A stretch of 48,993 nt of DNA from an uncultured Bacteroidales bacterium (GTDB taxonomy: Bacteria > Bacteroidota > Bacteroidia > Bacteroidales > UBA932), in contig CASFLY010000014.1 in assembly GCA_949295645.1 (NCBI GenBank), positions 1-48,993 on the forward strand. Direction: 5' to 3'. Shown here piece after piece: positions 8,895-17,949 of this stretch. A program made the position numbers and the translations under genes. The notes under the pieces are model-generated. The model was not told the origin of the DNA, searched no databases, and was given only the letters and a program-made list of their open reading frames with translations. Numbering within the stretch: position 1 is the first letter of the stretch; each line of letters opens with the position of its first letter.

Positions 8895-9761
8895 TTATTC
8901 GCCGGCAATATCGGTCACTATGTTGTCCGAATGCTCGGAAATGAATTCCTTGGTCACTTCATACATGGCCTGCACCCTGCTGTCAGACCATTGCACATAA
9001 GTCTTGTTGTCCTCGTCACGGCCGTGAGCCCATATGACCACTCCGTCCAGATACTTGTAGCAGGCTTCCAGGACGGCCCTCCAGTCTTCCGGACTGATGA
9101 ACTTCTGGTAGTACGGATTGTATTTGAGGTTGTAGTACTGTGGCCAGATGTAACCGATGACCTTCTTCCCAGGAAAATTCTTGCGGATAAACTGTGCAGT
9201 GGTCTTTACGTCTTTGGCAAACTGCTTCATGTCCGGATTCATGGCATAGAGCGAAGGATAGAGCACATCGCTGACTTCCGCTACCGGGAAACGGTTCTTG
9301 CTGTCGGATTTCCAACGGGCGATGATTTCCTTTTCCGGTTTTCCTTTCATGGAGGTCGTGTAGCGTAGAACGTTCAGGTCTGATACCGGGACACCGTAGT
9401 TGCCTACATTACATCCCGGGATGGCTTCCTTGAACCTGTCGAAAAGTTCCGTAAAGCCGGCTTTCATCTCCTCTCCTGTCCGGCTCTCATACCACTCCTC
9501 TATATCCGTGCTGATAGTATTTATACCGGAAGCCTGTATGTCCTTAATACGGGCATCTACCTTGGCCATGTCCAGCTGAGTGTCCTCTCCTATCAGGAAA
9601 GCCTCGTAAATCAGCGTGACAGGAGACAGTTTGTCTTCAAGCAGGGAGGCAGGCTTGCCCTGATAGTGCATAGCATCGTAAATGCAGAACGTCTTCTGCG
9701 CAAAAGAAGGGAAAGTCATTGAGAGCAGCGCAATAGCCGCAATTATTATCCGTTTTCTCAT
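8895..9761 (-). CDS. Hyaluronidase-like secreted protein, single domain
   Basis: A 288-residue paralogue of the first domain of the adjacent lipoprotein, with long identical stretches such as FDRFKEAIPGCNVGNYG. It has a standard signal peptide ending SFAQ at about 22 and no lipobox, so it is probably periplasmic or released. The putative catalytic DxE is kept (TDIEEWY, Asp86/Glu88), as are the LYPSLYAMNPD, GYIWPQYYN and DGVVIWAHG segments. The spacing and motifs recall GH56 hyaluronidases and, more loosely, GH18-type barrels with a substrate-assisted mechanism. It sits between susD and the longer lipoprotein, a usual place for PUL glycanases. Function is inferred. Confidence 0.75.
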   Translation of the reverse strand: MRKRIIIAAIALLSMTFPSFAQKTFCIYDAMHYQGKPASLLEDKLSPVTLIYEAFLIGEDTQLDMAKVDARIKDIQASGINTISTDIEEWYESRTGEEMKAGFTELFDRFKEAIPGCNVGNYGVPVSDLNVLRYTTSMKGKPEKEIIARWKSDSKNRFPVAEVSDVLYPSLYAMNPDMKQFAKDVKTTAQFIRKNFPGKKVIGYIWPQYYNLKYNPYYQKFISPEDWRAVLEACYKYLDGVVIWAHGRDEDNKTYVQWSDSRVQAMYEVTKEFISEHSDNIVTDIAGE

Positions 9762-9816
9762 AAAATACCACTGTCAATGTATTGTCAATCAAATATCTGT
9801 ATTACGGGCAGCCGCA

Positions 9817-9835
9817 CCGGGGATTAATACCCCGG
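9817..9835 (-). other. Hairpin over the susD stop codon
   Basis: CCGGGG (9817-9822) and CCCCGG (9830-9835) are 6-bp inverted repeats around a 7-nt loop that contains the TAA stop of the susD gene. No U-run follows, so it is not a standard terminator. It could protect or process the transcript after susCD. Confidence 0.4.
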
Positions 9836-11317
9836 ATTGTTCTGCCATTTTCTCAGTTCCACCTGTCTTACCGGCAGAGGGAAGAGATAGTTCTGCCTGC
9901 CGGCATTCACCCTTGCACCGATGTCCGGATTCTTGGAAACCATCTCGTCCACCCTGTCGGTGCGAACCAGCTGGAACCATCTTTTGAATTCGAACACGTT
10001 CTCCCAGCCGAACTCGTCGAAGACCGCGTCCTCGAATTCGTCGGCAGACATCTGCGGCAAGACATAGTCGGGATCGCCCATAGCCCTTGCCCTAACTTTC
10101 CTGAGGCATTCACGGGCCAGGTCGTCAGGATTGCCCGTAGCCTTGGTGACGGCTTCGGCGTAGAAAAGAAGGGCATCGGCATAACGGTATATCGGCGTCA
10201 GACCTTCGGACAACTGTCCTGCAGCAGCCGTATTGCCCTCTATCCCATACTGTCCGCATCCACCGAAACCCCGGTATTTTCTGATATAAGGTGCGCCGGC
10301 ATCAAAATCTTCCCACTGAACTATCTCACCGGTTGTCTTGTCTTCCGTGGATGTCACGAAACAGAATTCCTTTCTCGTATCGTCCGGGAAACTTTCGAAG
10401 AACACCGGATCGGCCGCATAATCGCTCCATCCGCCTTCTTCATAACCGAGATATGATATACCGTACTGGCTCGGCAGATAAGTGAGAGAGTGATGCAGGG
10501 CAAAAATATGTTCAGTAGTGTTATTCACGTTTCCGATCTGCCAGAGCTGGCGGTATTCAGGCATGAGTGAGTGCGGTGAATTTTCCACTACGTCCTTTGC
10601 CACGGCAGCAGCCTCGGCGTAGTACCCTGTCTCGTTCATCGGCCAGCCTGCCATATTCAGGTAGACATCTGCAAGAAGTGTCTTTGCCGCCCAACTTGTA
10701 GGGGCCTGCACGGTTCTGCCCGTACCCTCAAGAAGTTCAGATGCAGCAATGGCGTCCGGAACGATGATCCTTTCGTAGATATCCTTCACGCTTTTTCTCG
10801 GGATGGACTCGTCACCGTCTATGTCGGCTGTGGACTGAGGGTCTGTGATGGCCGGAGCGTCTCCCCACAGGCGGACTACGTAGAAATACATCAGCGCCCT
10901 GATGAAACGCGCCTCACCGAGATACTTGTCTGTCACAGTGTGATCCAGTTTGTCATTGGCCTCTATCAGGGCAATGATATTGTTCGCGGAAAAGATAGCC
11001 TTGTAGAACCACTTCCACAACGTGCTGACGTCCGGACTGTCGATGGCGGCACTCATCTGGTCGTTCAACAAGACCCTGGTCTTGGTAATGTCTCCCACTA
11101 TCATATCGTCACCGGCCACGGCCAAAGAGGCAAGCCGGCAATTATAGCCGAAATTTTCTCCCCACCAGTCCTTGTACATACCGTTGCACATGCTCCCAAG
11201 GATGTCTTCATTCAGTTCGATGGTTTCCTGGAAAATCTGGCTCTGCGGTTTCTGCAGGAGATCGACGCACCCGGAAAGCAACAGGGCCGCGAATGCAAAA
11301 CAGATTATCTTTTTCAT
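9824..11317 (-). CDS. SusD/RagB-family glycan-binding lipoprotein
   Basis: A protein of about 497 residues, starting at MKKIIC (an upstream ATG lies at 11329), with a lipobox (LLLSGC) close to the N-terminus. SusD-like proteins sit on the outer surface over the SusC barrel and deliver oligosaccharides to it. The sequence has the TPR-rich SusD pattern: a DLLQKPQSQ start, a helical region with YFYVVRLWGDAP, the late YADALLFYAEA segment, and a C-terminus with NPGY. It follows susC by 13 bp, the usual paired order. Specificity cannot be read from sequence; the neighbouring enzymes suggest an N-acetylhexosamine-containing glycan. Confidence 0.96.
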   Translation of the reverse strand: MKKIICFAFAALLLSGCVDLLQKPQSQIFQETIELNEDILGSMCNGMYKDWWGENFGYNCRLASLAVAGDDMIVGDITKTRVLLNDQMSAAIDSPDVSTLWKWFYKAIFSANNIIALIEANDKLDHTVTDKYLGEARFIRALMYFYVVRLWGDAPAITDPQSTADIDGDESIPRKSVKDIYERIIVPDAIAASELLEGTGRTVQAPTSWAAKTLLADVYLNMAGWPMNETGYYAEAAAVAKDVVENSPHSLMPEYRQLWQIGNVNNTTEHIFALHHSLTYLPSQYGISYLGYEEGGWSDYAADPVFFESFPDDTRKEFCFVTSTEDKTTGEIVQWEDFDAGAPYIRKYRGFGGCGQYGIEGNTAAAGQLSEGLTPIYRYADALLFYAEAVTKATGNPDDLARECLRKVRARAMGDPDYVLPQMSADEFEDAVFDEFGWENVFEFKRWFQLVRTDRVDEMVSKNPDIGARVNAGRQNYLFPLPVRQVELRKWQNNPGY

Positions 11318-11330
11318 GATTCTTGTCAAT

Positions 11331-14300
11331 TTACAATGTCAGGTTAATGCCGAAAATGAATTCCCTTTTGCTCGGATATGTGCCGGTATCAAGACCCGGA
11401 CGCAGAGGATTGCTGACTGCCAGTTCAGGATCATTTCCGGAATAGGAGGTGATGGTGAAGACATTCTTCGCGGAAACATAGAGTCTGAGATTGACTTTCT
11501 TGAACGTGTAGCCCAATGTCACATTCTTGAGTTTCACGAAGCCGCCTTTTTCGACAAATGTGGAAGAAGCCACGTTGTCGTAGGAAGTGATGGCATCCCT
11601 GTCCGTGCCGAATCCGGCGATCCTGGCATCTTCGTTGACTCCGGCTATCCACCTGTCCGCTAAAGCAGGAGTAGGTGCGAGCTGGGAAGTCAGTCTGGCC
11701 TCAGGATAGTTGTAGATGTCGAAACCGTGATAGCCTATGAAGAAGACTGACAGGTCGAAATTCTTCCAGTTCAAGGTGTTGTTGAAGCCCCAGTTGAACT
11801 TCGGTTGCCCGTTGCCTATGACCTGATAGTCATCGGCATTGATAAGTCCGTCGGCCTCGACTTCTTCATACCTGTACGAACCCGGCCTTACCTTTGGACT
11901 GGTAGGTTTCGCCACAGAAGGGTCGTTGTATGCCTCCGTAGACCATACGCCGAGGGATTTCAAGCCGTATATGGTACCGATAGGCTGGCCCTCGTAGAAT
12001 CTGAAAAACGCATTTCCCCAGCCTGTACCGAGTTCCATGTAGTCGGACTCTATGTCACCGAGTTCGGTGATCACTGCGTTGTTGTGGGCCAGGGTGAGGT
12101 CGGCTTTCCAGTAGAAATTCTGGGTGTTGACCGGAATGGCTCCGACGGTGATTTCCACGCCCTTGTTCCGGATGGCGGCAGCGTTGCGAAGACCGGAGGA
12201 CATTCCCATGTCATCAGGAAGGATAACCTCGTTGATGGCATTCCGTGTATTCTTTATATAGTAGTCCGCACTTATGGTCAGACGATCATTCCAGAAAGAG
12301 GCGTCGAGACCTATATTGTGCTGGGCAGTCTTTTCCCACCTGAGGCTTGAGTTGCCAGGGTTAAGAGTATAGGCAGTGGAGTTGTCGGATCCTATCACGG
12401 CAGAATAAGTGCTGAATGCGGAATATGCTGCCACCGCCTGGTTTCCTGAAATACCATATCCATACCTCAGTTTGAGCTGCTTGATGAAGTCTGCATCCCT
12501 GAGGAAAGACTCCTTTTTGATGTCCCATGCCACACTGGCGGCAGGGAAAGTGTCCCATCTGTTTTCATAAGCGAGAAGAGAGGAACCGTCCCGCCTGAGA
12601 GTAGCGGTGACCATATACCTGTCCATCAGCACATAATTCACCCTGGCGAAATATGACATGGCTGTCGTAGTGGTCGCAGACTGGGACGTGATCCTGCTTT
12701 CGCGTGAAAGCATCAAGTTTTTCCAACCGATCTCGGTCGAGGTGAGGCCGTCCGCTTGCAAGGCAAGTGCGTAGTTATTGGAAATGCTTGATTCAAAACC
12801 TATGGTGGCGTTGATACGATGGTTACGGTTGAACTCCCTGGTATAGTTCAAAGTCGTGGTGTTCTTCCAGCCCCAGGCATTCCTGTCGTTGTAGGTAGCC
12901 GTGGACTCGCCTCTGAGCTTTCCGCTGTAGCTTTGGTCACTGCTGGTCGTTCCATAGTAGCGGTTCGAGAAGGTAATCTGCTCGTCATGCCTGAGAGTAA
13001 GTCCCGGAATCGGCTCGTAGGACAAATACGCCTGAAGGTAATTTCTGAAATTCATGTCCAGGTTGTTGTTCCTTTTCTGTTCGTCTATGAAGCCTACCGG
13101 ATTATAGACACTCGCATTGGAAATTGTCCCCTGGGTCAGGTTTCCGTCCTCGTCATACGGCAGGACAGTCTGGGGGAATTCTCTCGCCAGGGTAAGGATG
13201 CTGGTAGAACCGGAAAAACCGTTCGTGGTCGCATCTATGATACTGCCGTAAAAGTTCACCCCTGCCTTCAGATTCCGAAGGATATCGGCATCCACTTTCA
13301 GTCTGTAGTTCCAGGCATTGTTCTGCGAGATTCCCACTACACCTTCATTGTGTGCATACTGTGCCGAAAACAGGAACTTTACCTTCTTGCTTCCTCCTCT
13401 GAGGCTGATATCGTGTACATGACTGATTGCCACATCCTTGAAAATGGCATCCATGTAGTCGAAAGTATCGTAGCCGTTCTTGAAATTGGTGATCTGACGT
13501 TCGGTGTACATGTCTCCGTTCTGGTACATGAGCTGGTTCCACTCATTCGCCATTCTCGCGAACTCGTCTACCGGCATGATTTCCGGCATGTCGGCAGGAG
13601 TTCCAAAATCCACATAGCCGTTGTAGGAGAAATATACTTTCTCGTTTGAAGTGCTTTTCGTAGTAATCAGGATGACACCGTTTGCTCCACGGGATCCGTA
13701 AATGGCCGTGGAAGAGGCATCCTTCAGGATTTCGATTGACTGGATATCCGCAGGATTCACTGCATCCAGACTACCGCCTGCAAAACCGTCAATGACGATA
13801 AGCGGTCCCCCGTCAGCCTTGATGGAGTTGACACCTCTGACACGCATGGTCGGACTGGCACCGGCTGCTCCGGATGAAGAAACCACACTCAGTCCTGCCA
13901 CCCTGCCCTGAAGCAGGTCAGAAACCTGTGACACCGGCATCTTTTTCATAGTTTCTTCGGCATTCAATGATGATACTGCACCTGTCAGGTCGGATTTGCG
14001 CTGGACACCGTATCCTACCACAACGATTTCATCAAGATAATTGATATCCGTCTCAAGGACGACATCCACTACTGCCCGGCCGGAAACATTGACCGTCAGA
14101 TCCTTGTATCCCATACCGGAAAAAGTCAGTCCGCCCTCGGACGAAGCCAGTTCTATTCTGTAGGTTCCGTCTGCTGACGTTATCGTACCGTTGGGCCCGT
14201 CTGTTTCCATGACTCCGGCCCCGATGACCGGCTCACCGTTCTCGTCCGTCACCTTTCCTGTGACGGTGAAAGGTTCCTGAGCCAGGGCATTCATCCCTAT

Positions 14301-14348
14301 CGAAAGGAAGACGAATAAAGAAACGAATAGTTTACCTTTGAGCTCCAT
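11331..14348 (-). CDS. SusC/RagA-family TonB-dependent outer-membrane transporter
   Basis: A 1005-residue outer-membrane transporter that imports oligosaccharides using energy from TonB. In order: signal peptide (about 1-24, ending ALAQ), a carboxypeptidase-regulatory-like domain (about 27-105), the conserved DEIVVVGYG segment (about 106-115), plug domain with the IEILKDASSTAIYGSRGANGV signature region, and a 22-strand barrel to the C-terminal NLTL. Its start overlaps the end of the beta-helix frame upstream by 17 bases. The pairing with SusD is standard for glycan import. Confidence 0.97.
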   Translation of the reverse strand: MELKGKLFVSLFVFLSIGMNALAQEPFTVTGKVTDENGEPVIGAGVMETDGPNGTITSADGTYRIELASSEGGLTFSGMGYKDLTVNVSGRAVVDVVLETDINYLDEIVVVGYGVQRKSDLTGAVSSLNAEETMKKMPVSQVSDLLQGRVAGLSVVSSSGAAGASPTMRVRGVNSIKADGGPLIVIDGFAGGSLDAVNPADIQSIEILKDASSTAIYGSRGANGVILITTKSTSNEKVYFSYNGYVDFGTPADMPEIMPVDEFARMANEWNQLMYQNGDMYTERQITNFKNGYDTFDYMDAIFKDVAISHVHDISLRGGSKKVKFLFSAQYAHNEGVVGISQNNAWNYRLKVDADILRNLKAGVNFYGSIIDATTNGFSGSTSILTLAREFPQTVLPYDEDGNLTQGTISNASVYNPVGFIDEQKRNNNLDMNFRNYLQAYLSYEPIPGLTLRHDEQITFSNRYYGTTSSDQSYSGKLRGESTATYNDRNAWGWKNTTTLNYTREFNRNHRINATIGFESSISNNYALALQADGLTSTEIGWKNLMLSRESRITSQSATTTTAMSYFARVNYVLMDRYMVTATLRRDGSSLLAYENRWDTFPAASVAWDIKKESFLRDADFIKQLKLRYGYGISGNQAVAAYSAFSTYSAVIGSDNSTAYTLNPGNSSLRWEKTAQHNIGLDASFWNDRLTISADYYIKNTRNAINEVILPDDMGMSSGLRNAAAIRNKGVEITVGAIPVNTQNFYWKADLTLAHNNAVITELGDIESDYMELGTGWGNAFFRFYEGQPIGTIYGLKSLGVWSTEAYNDPSVAKPTSPKVRPGSYRYEEVEADGLINADDYQVIGNGQPKFNWGFNNTLNWKNFDLSVFFIGYHGFDIYNYPEARLTSQLAPTPALADRWIAGVNEDARIAGFGTDRDAITSYDNVASSTFVEKGGFVKLKNVTLGYTFKKVNLRLYVSAKNVFTITSYSGNDPELAVSNPLRPGLDTGTYPSKREFIFGINLTL

Positions 14349-15561
14349 AATCGCTATAATTATTTACAGGTGAAAAAACTACATTGTCCGGATCAGCCGT
14401 CGAGAAGATTTCCGACGCTACAGGTACGGTGCCTGCTACCGGGCAATAACCGTTGGGATTGAACCAGTTCATCGCAAGTCCGGATGAAGCGATATTGTCT
14501 TCGATCACAGGAGAGAATGAGCTGTTTTTGTCGGTGATGTACGCAAAACGCCTGGCCCCCGCCGCAGGATTGGTGTTGTAGAAGATGTTTTTCCTGATGG
14601 TGAGCCCGCCGAGAGAATAAGCGTACAGACCGGCGAAATTGTTGTTGTGCGGCATCATGTTGTAGAAAGTGTTGTTTTCTACTTTGATGACTGTCCCTTG
14701 GAATCCGCTGTCCGGAGCATTTTGCTCGTTGCTGTACAGCAAAGAAAAGCCCTGCGTGTATGTATTGCTGCAGAAGATATTGTTGCTTATCGTAATGTTT
14801 TCCCATGAATCGAGGTGATTTGGGGCGTACAGGAATTCGATAAGCCTTGTAAGGCCGGTAGTGGCAGCGGTGGTGATGTCCGAATCCACAAGCCTGAAAT
14901 CCTTCGGGCCGAGCAGTTGTCTATTGTTTATTATGACGAAATACTTTGTGGCATCCGGGATGAATATTTCGCAGTTGTCGATGTGGACACAGTTCATCTG
15001 GGTGGTGAACGGGCGGATGGCGCTGCTGTTTGTCAGATCAAACCGGACGCCTTTTATGAGAAGATTTTCGTCTGCGTCTCCGGTAAGATACAAGGCGTAT
15101 GGAGGCGTAATTGTCGAACTCGGTGTGAAAGTCACTTTCCGCGCGTCATAACGGCTCACGAGGATGAGATTCCCGACATTGACCTCTTTGCTGTTCACGA
15201 ATCCGTAGTCCCCCGCGGATTCGAGGAAGAAGACGCCGGACTTTTTGTTGCATTCGGCGTAAAGGTCTATGTCTCCGGATACGGCAGAGAGGAGTTTCGC
15301 TGTCAGGCCGGTGGATTCCTTGCTGTATTCAAGGCCGGCTATTTCGATGGATTTGCCTGCTTCCCAGAGTTTCCAGTTGTCGATGCGGCCGTCGAGAGGG
15401 CCGAGGTCTGTGATTTTGTTCCGTCCCGCAGGCAGGGCATTGGGCGCATTGACTTCGCCCAGATAGTCGGTGCATTCGTCATCACCGTAGAATGTGACGG
15501 TAAAACCGTCTTCGAAGCGGATGTCGGGGGCTATGGCGATGCAGTTGTCCTCACCGGGCAC
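14332..15561 (-). pseudogene. C-terminal part of frameshifted fimbrillin/beta-helix surface protein
   Basis: This reading frame encodes the end of the fimbrillin-like domain (APDIRFEDGFTVTFYGDD) and then a parallel beta-helix of the kind found in surface glycan-binding proteins of PULs (repeated strands such as LLIKGVRFDL, CVHIDNCEIFI, ITISNNIFCS, VIKVENNTFYN). The only start here is an internal GTG at 15561. The frame actually continues upstream to the G9 tract (15588-15596), across which it would join the N-terminal part if the tract held 7 or 10 G's. The stop lies 17 bases inside susC, suggesting coupling. As written it is probably untranslated, unless slippage restores the frame. Confidence 0.8.
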
Positions 15562-15578
15562 TGCATCAACAGTAATCT

Positions 15579-16196
15579 TTAGGCTCTCCCCCCCCCAGAA
15601 AGGAATTCGCCTTCACCTGTAGCAGGGTCTACGGACATGACCCCGGCGAGAGACTCGTCCGCATTGCCTTTCAGGACGGCTTTCACTACACCGGCCTTGG
15701 AAATACGGAAGCGGAGGAGGTTCACGACATTGCGGAAAGTGAAGTCTTCCGTCATGCCGGCATCGATGGACGCGACTTGAACTGTCTGCCTGCCCCTCTG
15801 CTGTACGGACTTAACTGCATCGAGAGAAATCCGGCCTTCGGAAAGAGTGACCGTACCGTCTGTCACGGCATCATAAGGGCAGACCGCGATATAGTTCTCT
15901 GCAGAAGCATCGGCCTCGGCCTTGAAGACTATGCGGCTGCCGCTGATACTGAGAACTGTAGCCCTCGAGTAGGCTGTGCCGTCGTAGACGCCGATTTCAT
16001 CGGAAGAGTCCCAGGTCACGGTCCCGTCAGGGCCTGCCGAGGACTTTGTCCCAGGATAGGTTTCCATACTGCCGGAGAACAGGATTTCTCCGGGAAGAAG
16101 ATCATATTCGGGGATGCCGGCTTCCTGAGGAATTTCCGCACAGGAAACTGCCGCCAAGCCCGCCAGAAGCATCAGATTGTAAAGAATCGGTTTCAT
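15579..16196 (-). pseudogene. N-terminal part of frameshifted fimbrillin/beta-helix surface lipoprotein
   Basis: A 205-residue fragment beginning at MKPILY with a lipoprotein signal (lipobox AVSC); the TTG at 16211 is a less likely start. The sequence is fimbrillin-like: a TKSS segment, VTWDSSDEIGVYDG, then YIAVCPYDAV and LLRFRI strands. It runs into nine G's and ends two codons later (SGGGRA-stop). The downstream frame continues the same domain, so the intact product would be about 621 residues: lipid anchor, fimbrillin-like domain, beta-helix. The position directly before susC suits a surface glycan-binding protein. Either a phase-OFF state or a sequencing slip explains the break. Confidence 0.85.
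15588..15596. repeat. Homopolymer tract C9 (G9 on coding strand)
   Basis: Nine consecutive C's on the plus strand lie exactly where the fimbrillin-like frame and the beta-helix frame meet. Nine G's give an early stop; 7 or 10 would join the frames. Tracts of this length are known to change length by slipped-strand replication. Confidence 0.9.
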
Positions 16197-16207
16197 AAGC
16201 TTTGGTT

Positions 16208-16336
16208 TCAATTGTCCCAGTCGTATTGTTCAGTGTCATAAGTCTCTGCCGCCCCTCCCATGGAAGCGCAGGAGTCCGTTTCCGGACAGATTTCCAGAAT
16301 CTCTAATTCCGGAGTGGAGTAGTTTTCCTTTTTCAT
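16208..16336 (-). CDS. Small peptide, 42 residues, YSTPELEILEI type
   Basis: A short gene starting at ATG 16336 and ending at TGA 16208, in the gap between the small membrane protein (12 bp before) and the fimbrillin-like lipoprotein (11 bp after). The product begins MKKENYSTPELEILEI, continues with a CPETDSCASMGG segment and ends in an acidic tail. Short proteins with a lysine-rich start, a Y-x-x-P-E segment and a later cysteine or small-residue motif are common in Bacteroidota beside surface-protein genes; their role is not known. It has no signal peptide and no membrane segment. The tight spacing and in-frame fit between two genes support it being real. Confidence 0.7.
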   Translation of the reverse strand: MKKENYSTPELEILEICPETDSCASMGGAAETYDTEQYDWDN

Positions 16337-16348
16337 AACTGTACTGTA

Positions 16349-16606
16349 TTATGTGGTAATATTTTCTTTCCGGCGGCGTCCAAACAGCCTTTTCAGAATC
16401 AGGATCAGCAGTCTCGGGATCCACAGGAGGGCATAGAGCGCCGCAGCGACGACGACTACATATCCCAAGCTGCCCGCCAATTCCGTCAGCGGCCGGGAAT
16501 AGTGTATCACGGCATAGACGTTGAGCGAAAAGGCGGCCAGCAGACATGCCGCGGCAACGATCAGTTCGGTGCGGATGGCCCGGCCTTTTATGACTATATC
16601 CTTCAT
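16349..16606 (-). CDS. Small inner-membrane protein with two predicted helices
   Basis: An 85-residue protein with two hydrophobic helices (about 13-33 and 44-70), a basic C-terminal segment (FGRRRKE) and a short N-terminal cytoplasmic part. It starts five bases after the Gfo/Idh C stop codon. Similar short membrane proteins are frequent in Bacteroidales PULs; no biochemical role is known to me. It may be a helper for a neighbouring membrane-linked oxidoreductase, but that is a guess from position. Confidence 0.7.
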   Translation of the reverse strand: MKDIVIKGRAIRTELIVAAACLLAAFSLNVYAVIHYSRPLTELAGSLGYVVVVAAALYALLWIPRLLILILKRLFGRRRKENITT

Positions 16607-16611
16607 AAGCT

Positions 16612-17928
16612 TCAGAATTTCATGTAAGGGATCCTGTATCTGTCCGGGAAAGCCGTCACTTCCCGTTTTTCCATAGCTTCATTCCCCAAAAGGCAAAGCA
16701 TCGTGGAACAATAGGCCTCTTCCACGAGGTTCGGGGCCTTCGCCCCAGTAATGCACGACTGGCAGAATGCCGAAAGGATTTCGAGGGATCCGTCATTTTC
16801 GACGCCCGTCATATTCTGCCCTCCGTTCACGCTCACCGGAGATTCCAGTATCGCATGCGGGACATACTCCCCTTTCACCTCCGGCCTCCAGCTCGGGCCA
16901 GCGACCGGCACGGCGGCAAAGATCCCGTCCCTGATCTGGTTCAGGAGCTGCCGCATCCCGTTGACCGTATGGTCATCTTCGAGATAATAGACACCCTTGG
17001 AAAGGTCGACTGTCCCCCTGCTGCACAATATCTGGTCTTCCATCCCGTTGAACTTGTTCGAAATCAGGGTCTGGTAGTTGATAAGCCGTCCGTCGGAGAA
17101 TCTGTAGACAAGGCTGCAGCTGTCATATACTTCCCTTCCGTCTTTCCAGTAGATGATGTCTCCGAAGCCCGACACCTCCACCGGCATCTTCCCGGTCACC
17201 AGAGTGCAGACCTCCAGCTGGTGCGATGCCAGTTCCGTCATCAGCCCGCCCGAGCTTTCACGGTACAGGCGCCAGTTTATCTGCCTTTCCAGTTCCGGAG
17301 ACGGGACGGGCCTGCGCCAGTCCGCATTCCTGAACCAGTGGCATCTCATCCCGACGACTTCGCCGAGCTCTCCTGAAGCTATCAGGCTGAAGCCTTTGAT
17401 GTACTTTTCGTCGTACATCCTCTGCATACAGTAGTACAGGGCCTTTCCCTGCCGGACGTATGCGTCGTAGACGGCCTTGCACTCGTCCATCGTAAGGGCC
17501 ATGGCCTTTTCGCAGAAGACATGCTTTCCGGCAGAAAGGCTGTCGAGAGTAATCCTGGCATGAGTGCCCAGAGGAGTGGCTATTATCACCCCGTCGATGT
17601 TTTTGTCTTCAAGCAGTTTCCGATAGTCGGCATACGGGGTCGCCCGTGGGAACATTTCCCGGGCCCTGGCCAGGTTTTCAGGATAAATGTCGCAAAGGGC
17701 CACGACTTCGGCGTGGCCGATCCCGCGGAGGTTTACCAGATGGTAGCATCCGCGCGAGCCTGTTCCGATAAGGGCCACCCGTGCCTTGCGTTCCCTCCTG
17801 ACCTCTTTCAGTTTGTCGGGAGTGCACGAATTCAGCCACGGCATAGAGGACAGTACGGCAGTCCCCGCTGCCATACAGCCCAATTCCTTTATGAATTTTC
17901 TCAGGCCGAGATCCACTTCCTTTCCCAT
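16612..17928 (-). CDS. Gfo/Idh/MocA oxidoreductase (PUL copy C)
   Basis: A 438-residue Gfo/Idh/MocA-type dehydrogenase. A weak export signal is seen: LRKFIKELG before a hydrophobic stretch to about residue 32, with only one arginine, so Tat export is doubtful. The Rossmann motif GTGSRG lies at 55-60 and the catalytic lysine in E140-K141-A142, with Ala replacing the usual Pro of EKP. The second domain holds YCMQRMYDEKY and HWFRNADWRRP segments. The substrate is unknown. It lies between the nagB-like gene (21 bp gap) and the small membrane protein (5 bp gap), so it is part of the amino-sugar section of the operon. Confidence 0.88.
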   Translation of the reverse strand: MGKEVDLGLRKFIKELGCMAAGTAVLSSMPWLNSCTPDKLKEVRRERKARVALIGTGSRGCYHLVNLRGIGHAEVVALCDIYPENLARAREMFPRATPYADYRKLLEDKNIDGVIIATPLGTHARITLDSLSAGKHVFCEKAMALTMDECKAVYDAYVRQGKALYYCMQRMYDEKYIKGFSLIASGELGEVVGMRCHWFRNADWRRPVPSPELERQINWRLYRESSGGLMTELASHQLEVCTLVTGKMPVEVSGFGDIIYWKDGREVYDSCSLVYRFSDGRLINYQTLISNKFNGMEDQILCSRGTVDLSKGVYYLEDDHTVNGMRQLLNQIRDGIFAAVPVAGPSWRPEVKGEYVPHAILESPVSVNGGQNMTGVENDGSLEILSAFCQSCITGAKAPNLVEEAYCSTMLCLLGNEAMEKREVTAFPDRYRIPYMKF

Positions 17929-17949
17929 TCCGACGTTGTTTTCAGTGTA

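Noticed and set aside
6314-9761. Assignment of the hyaluronidase-like proteins to GH18
   Set aside because: The GH18 motif DxxDxDxE is incomplete; only DxE is present, and YPSLY with DGVVIW fits GH56-like proteins better. The family stays open.
9817-9835. Terminator after susD
   Set aside because: The stem is followed by no T-run and the next gene follows 62 bp later on the same strand.
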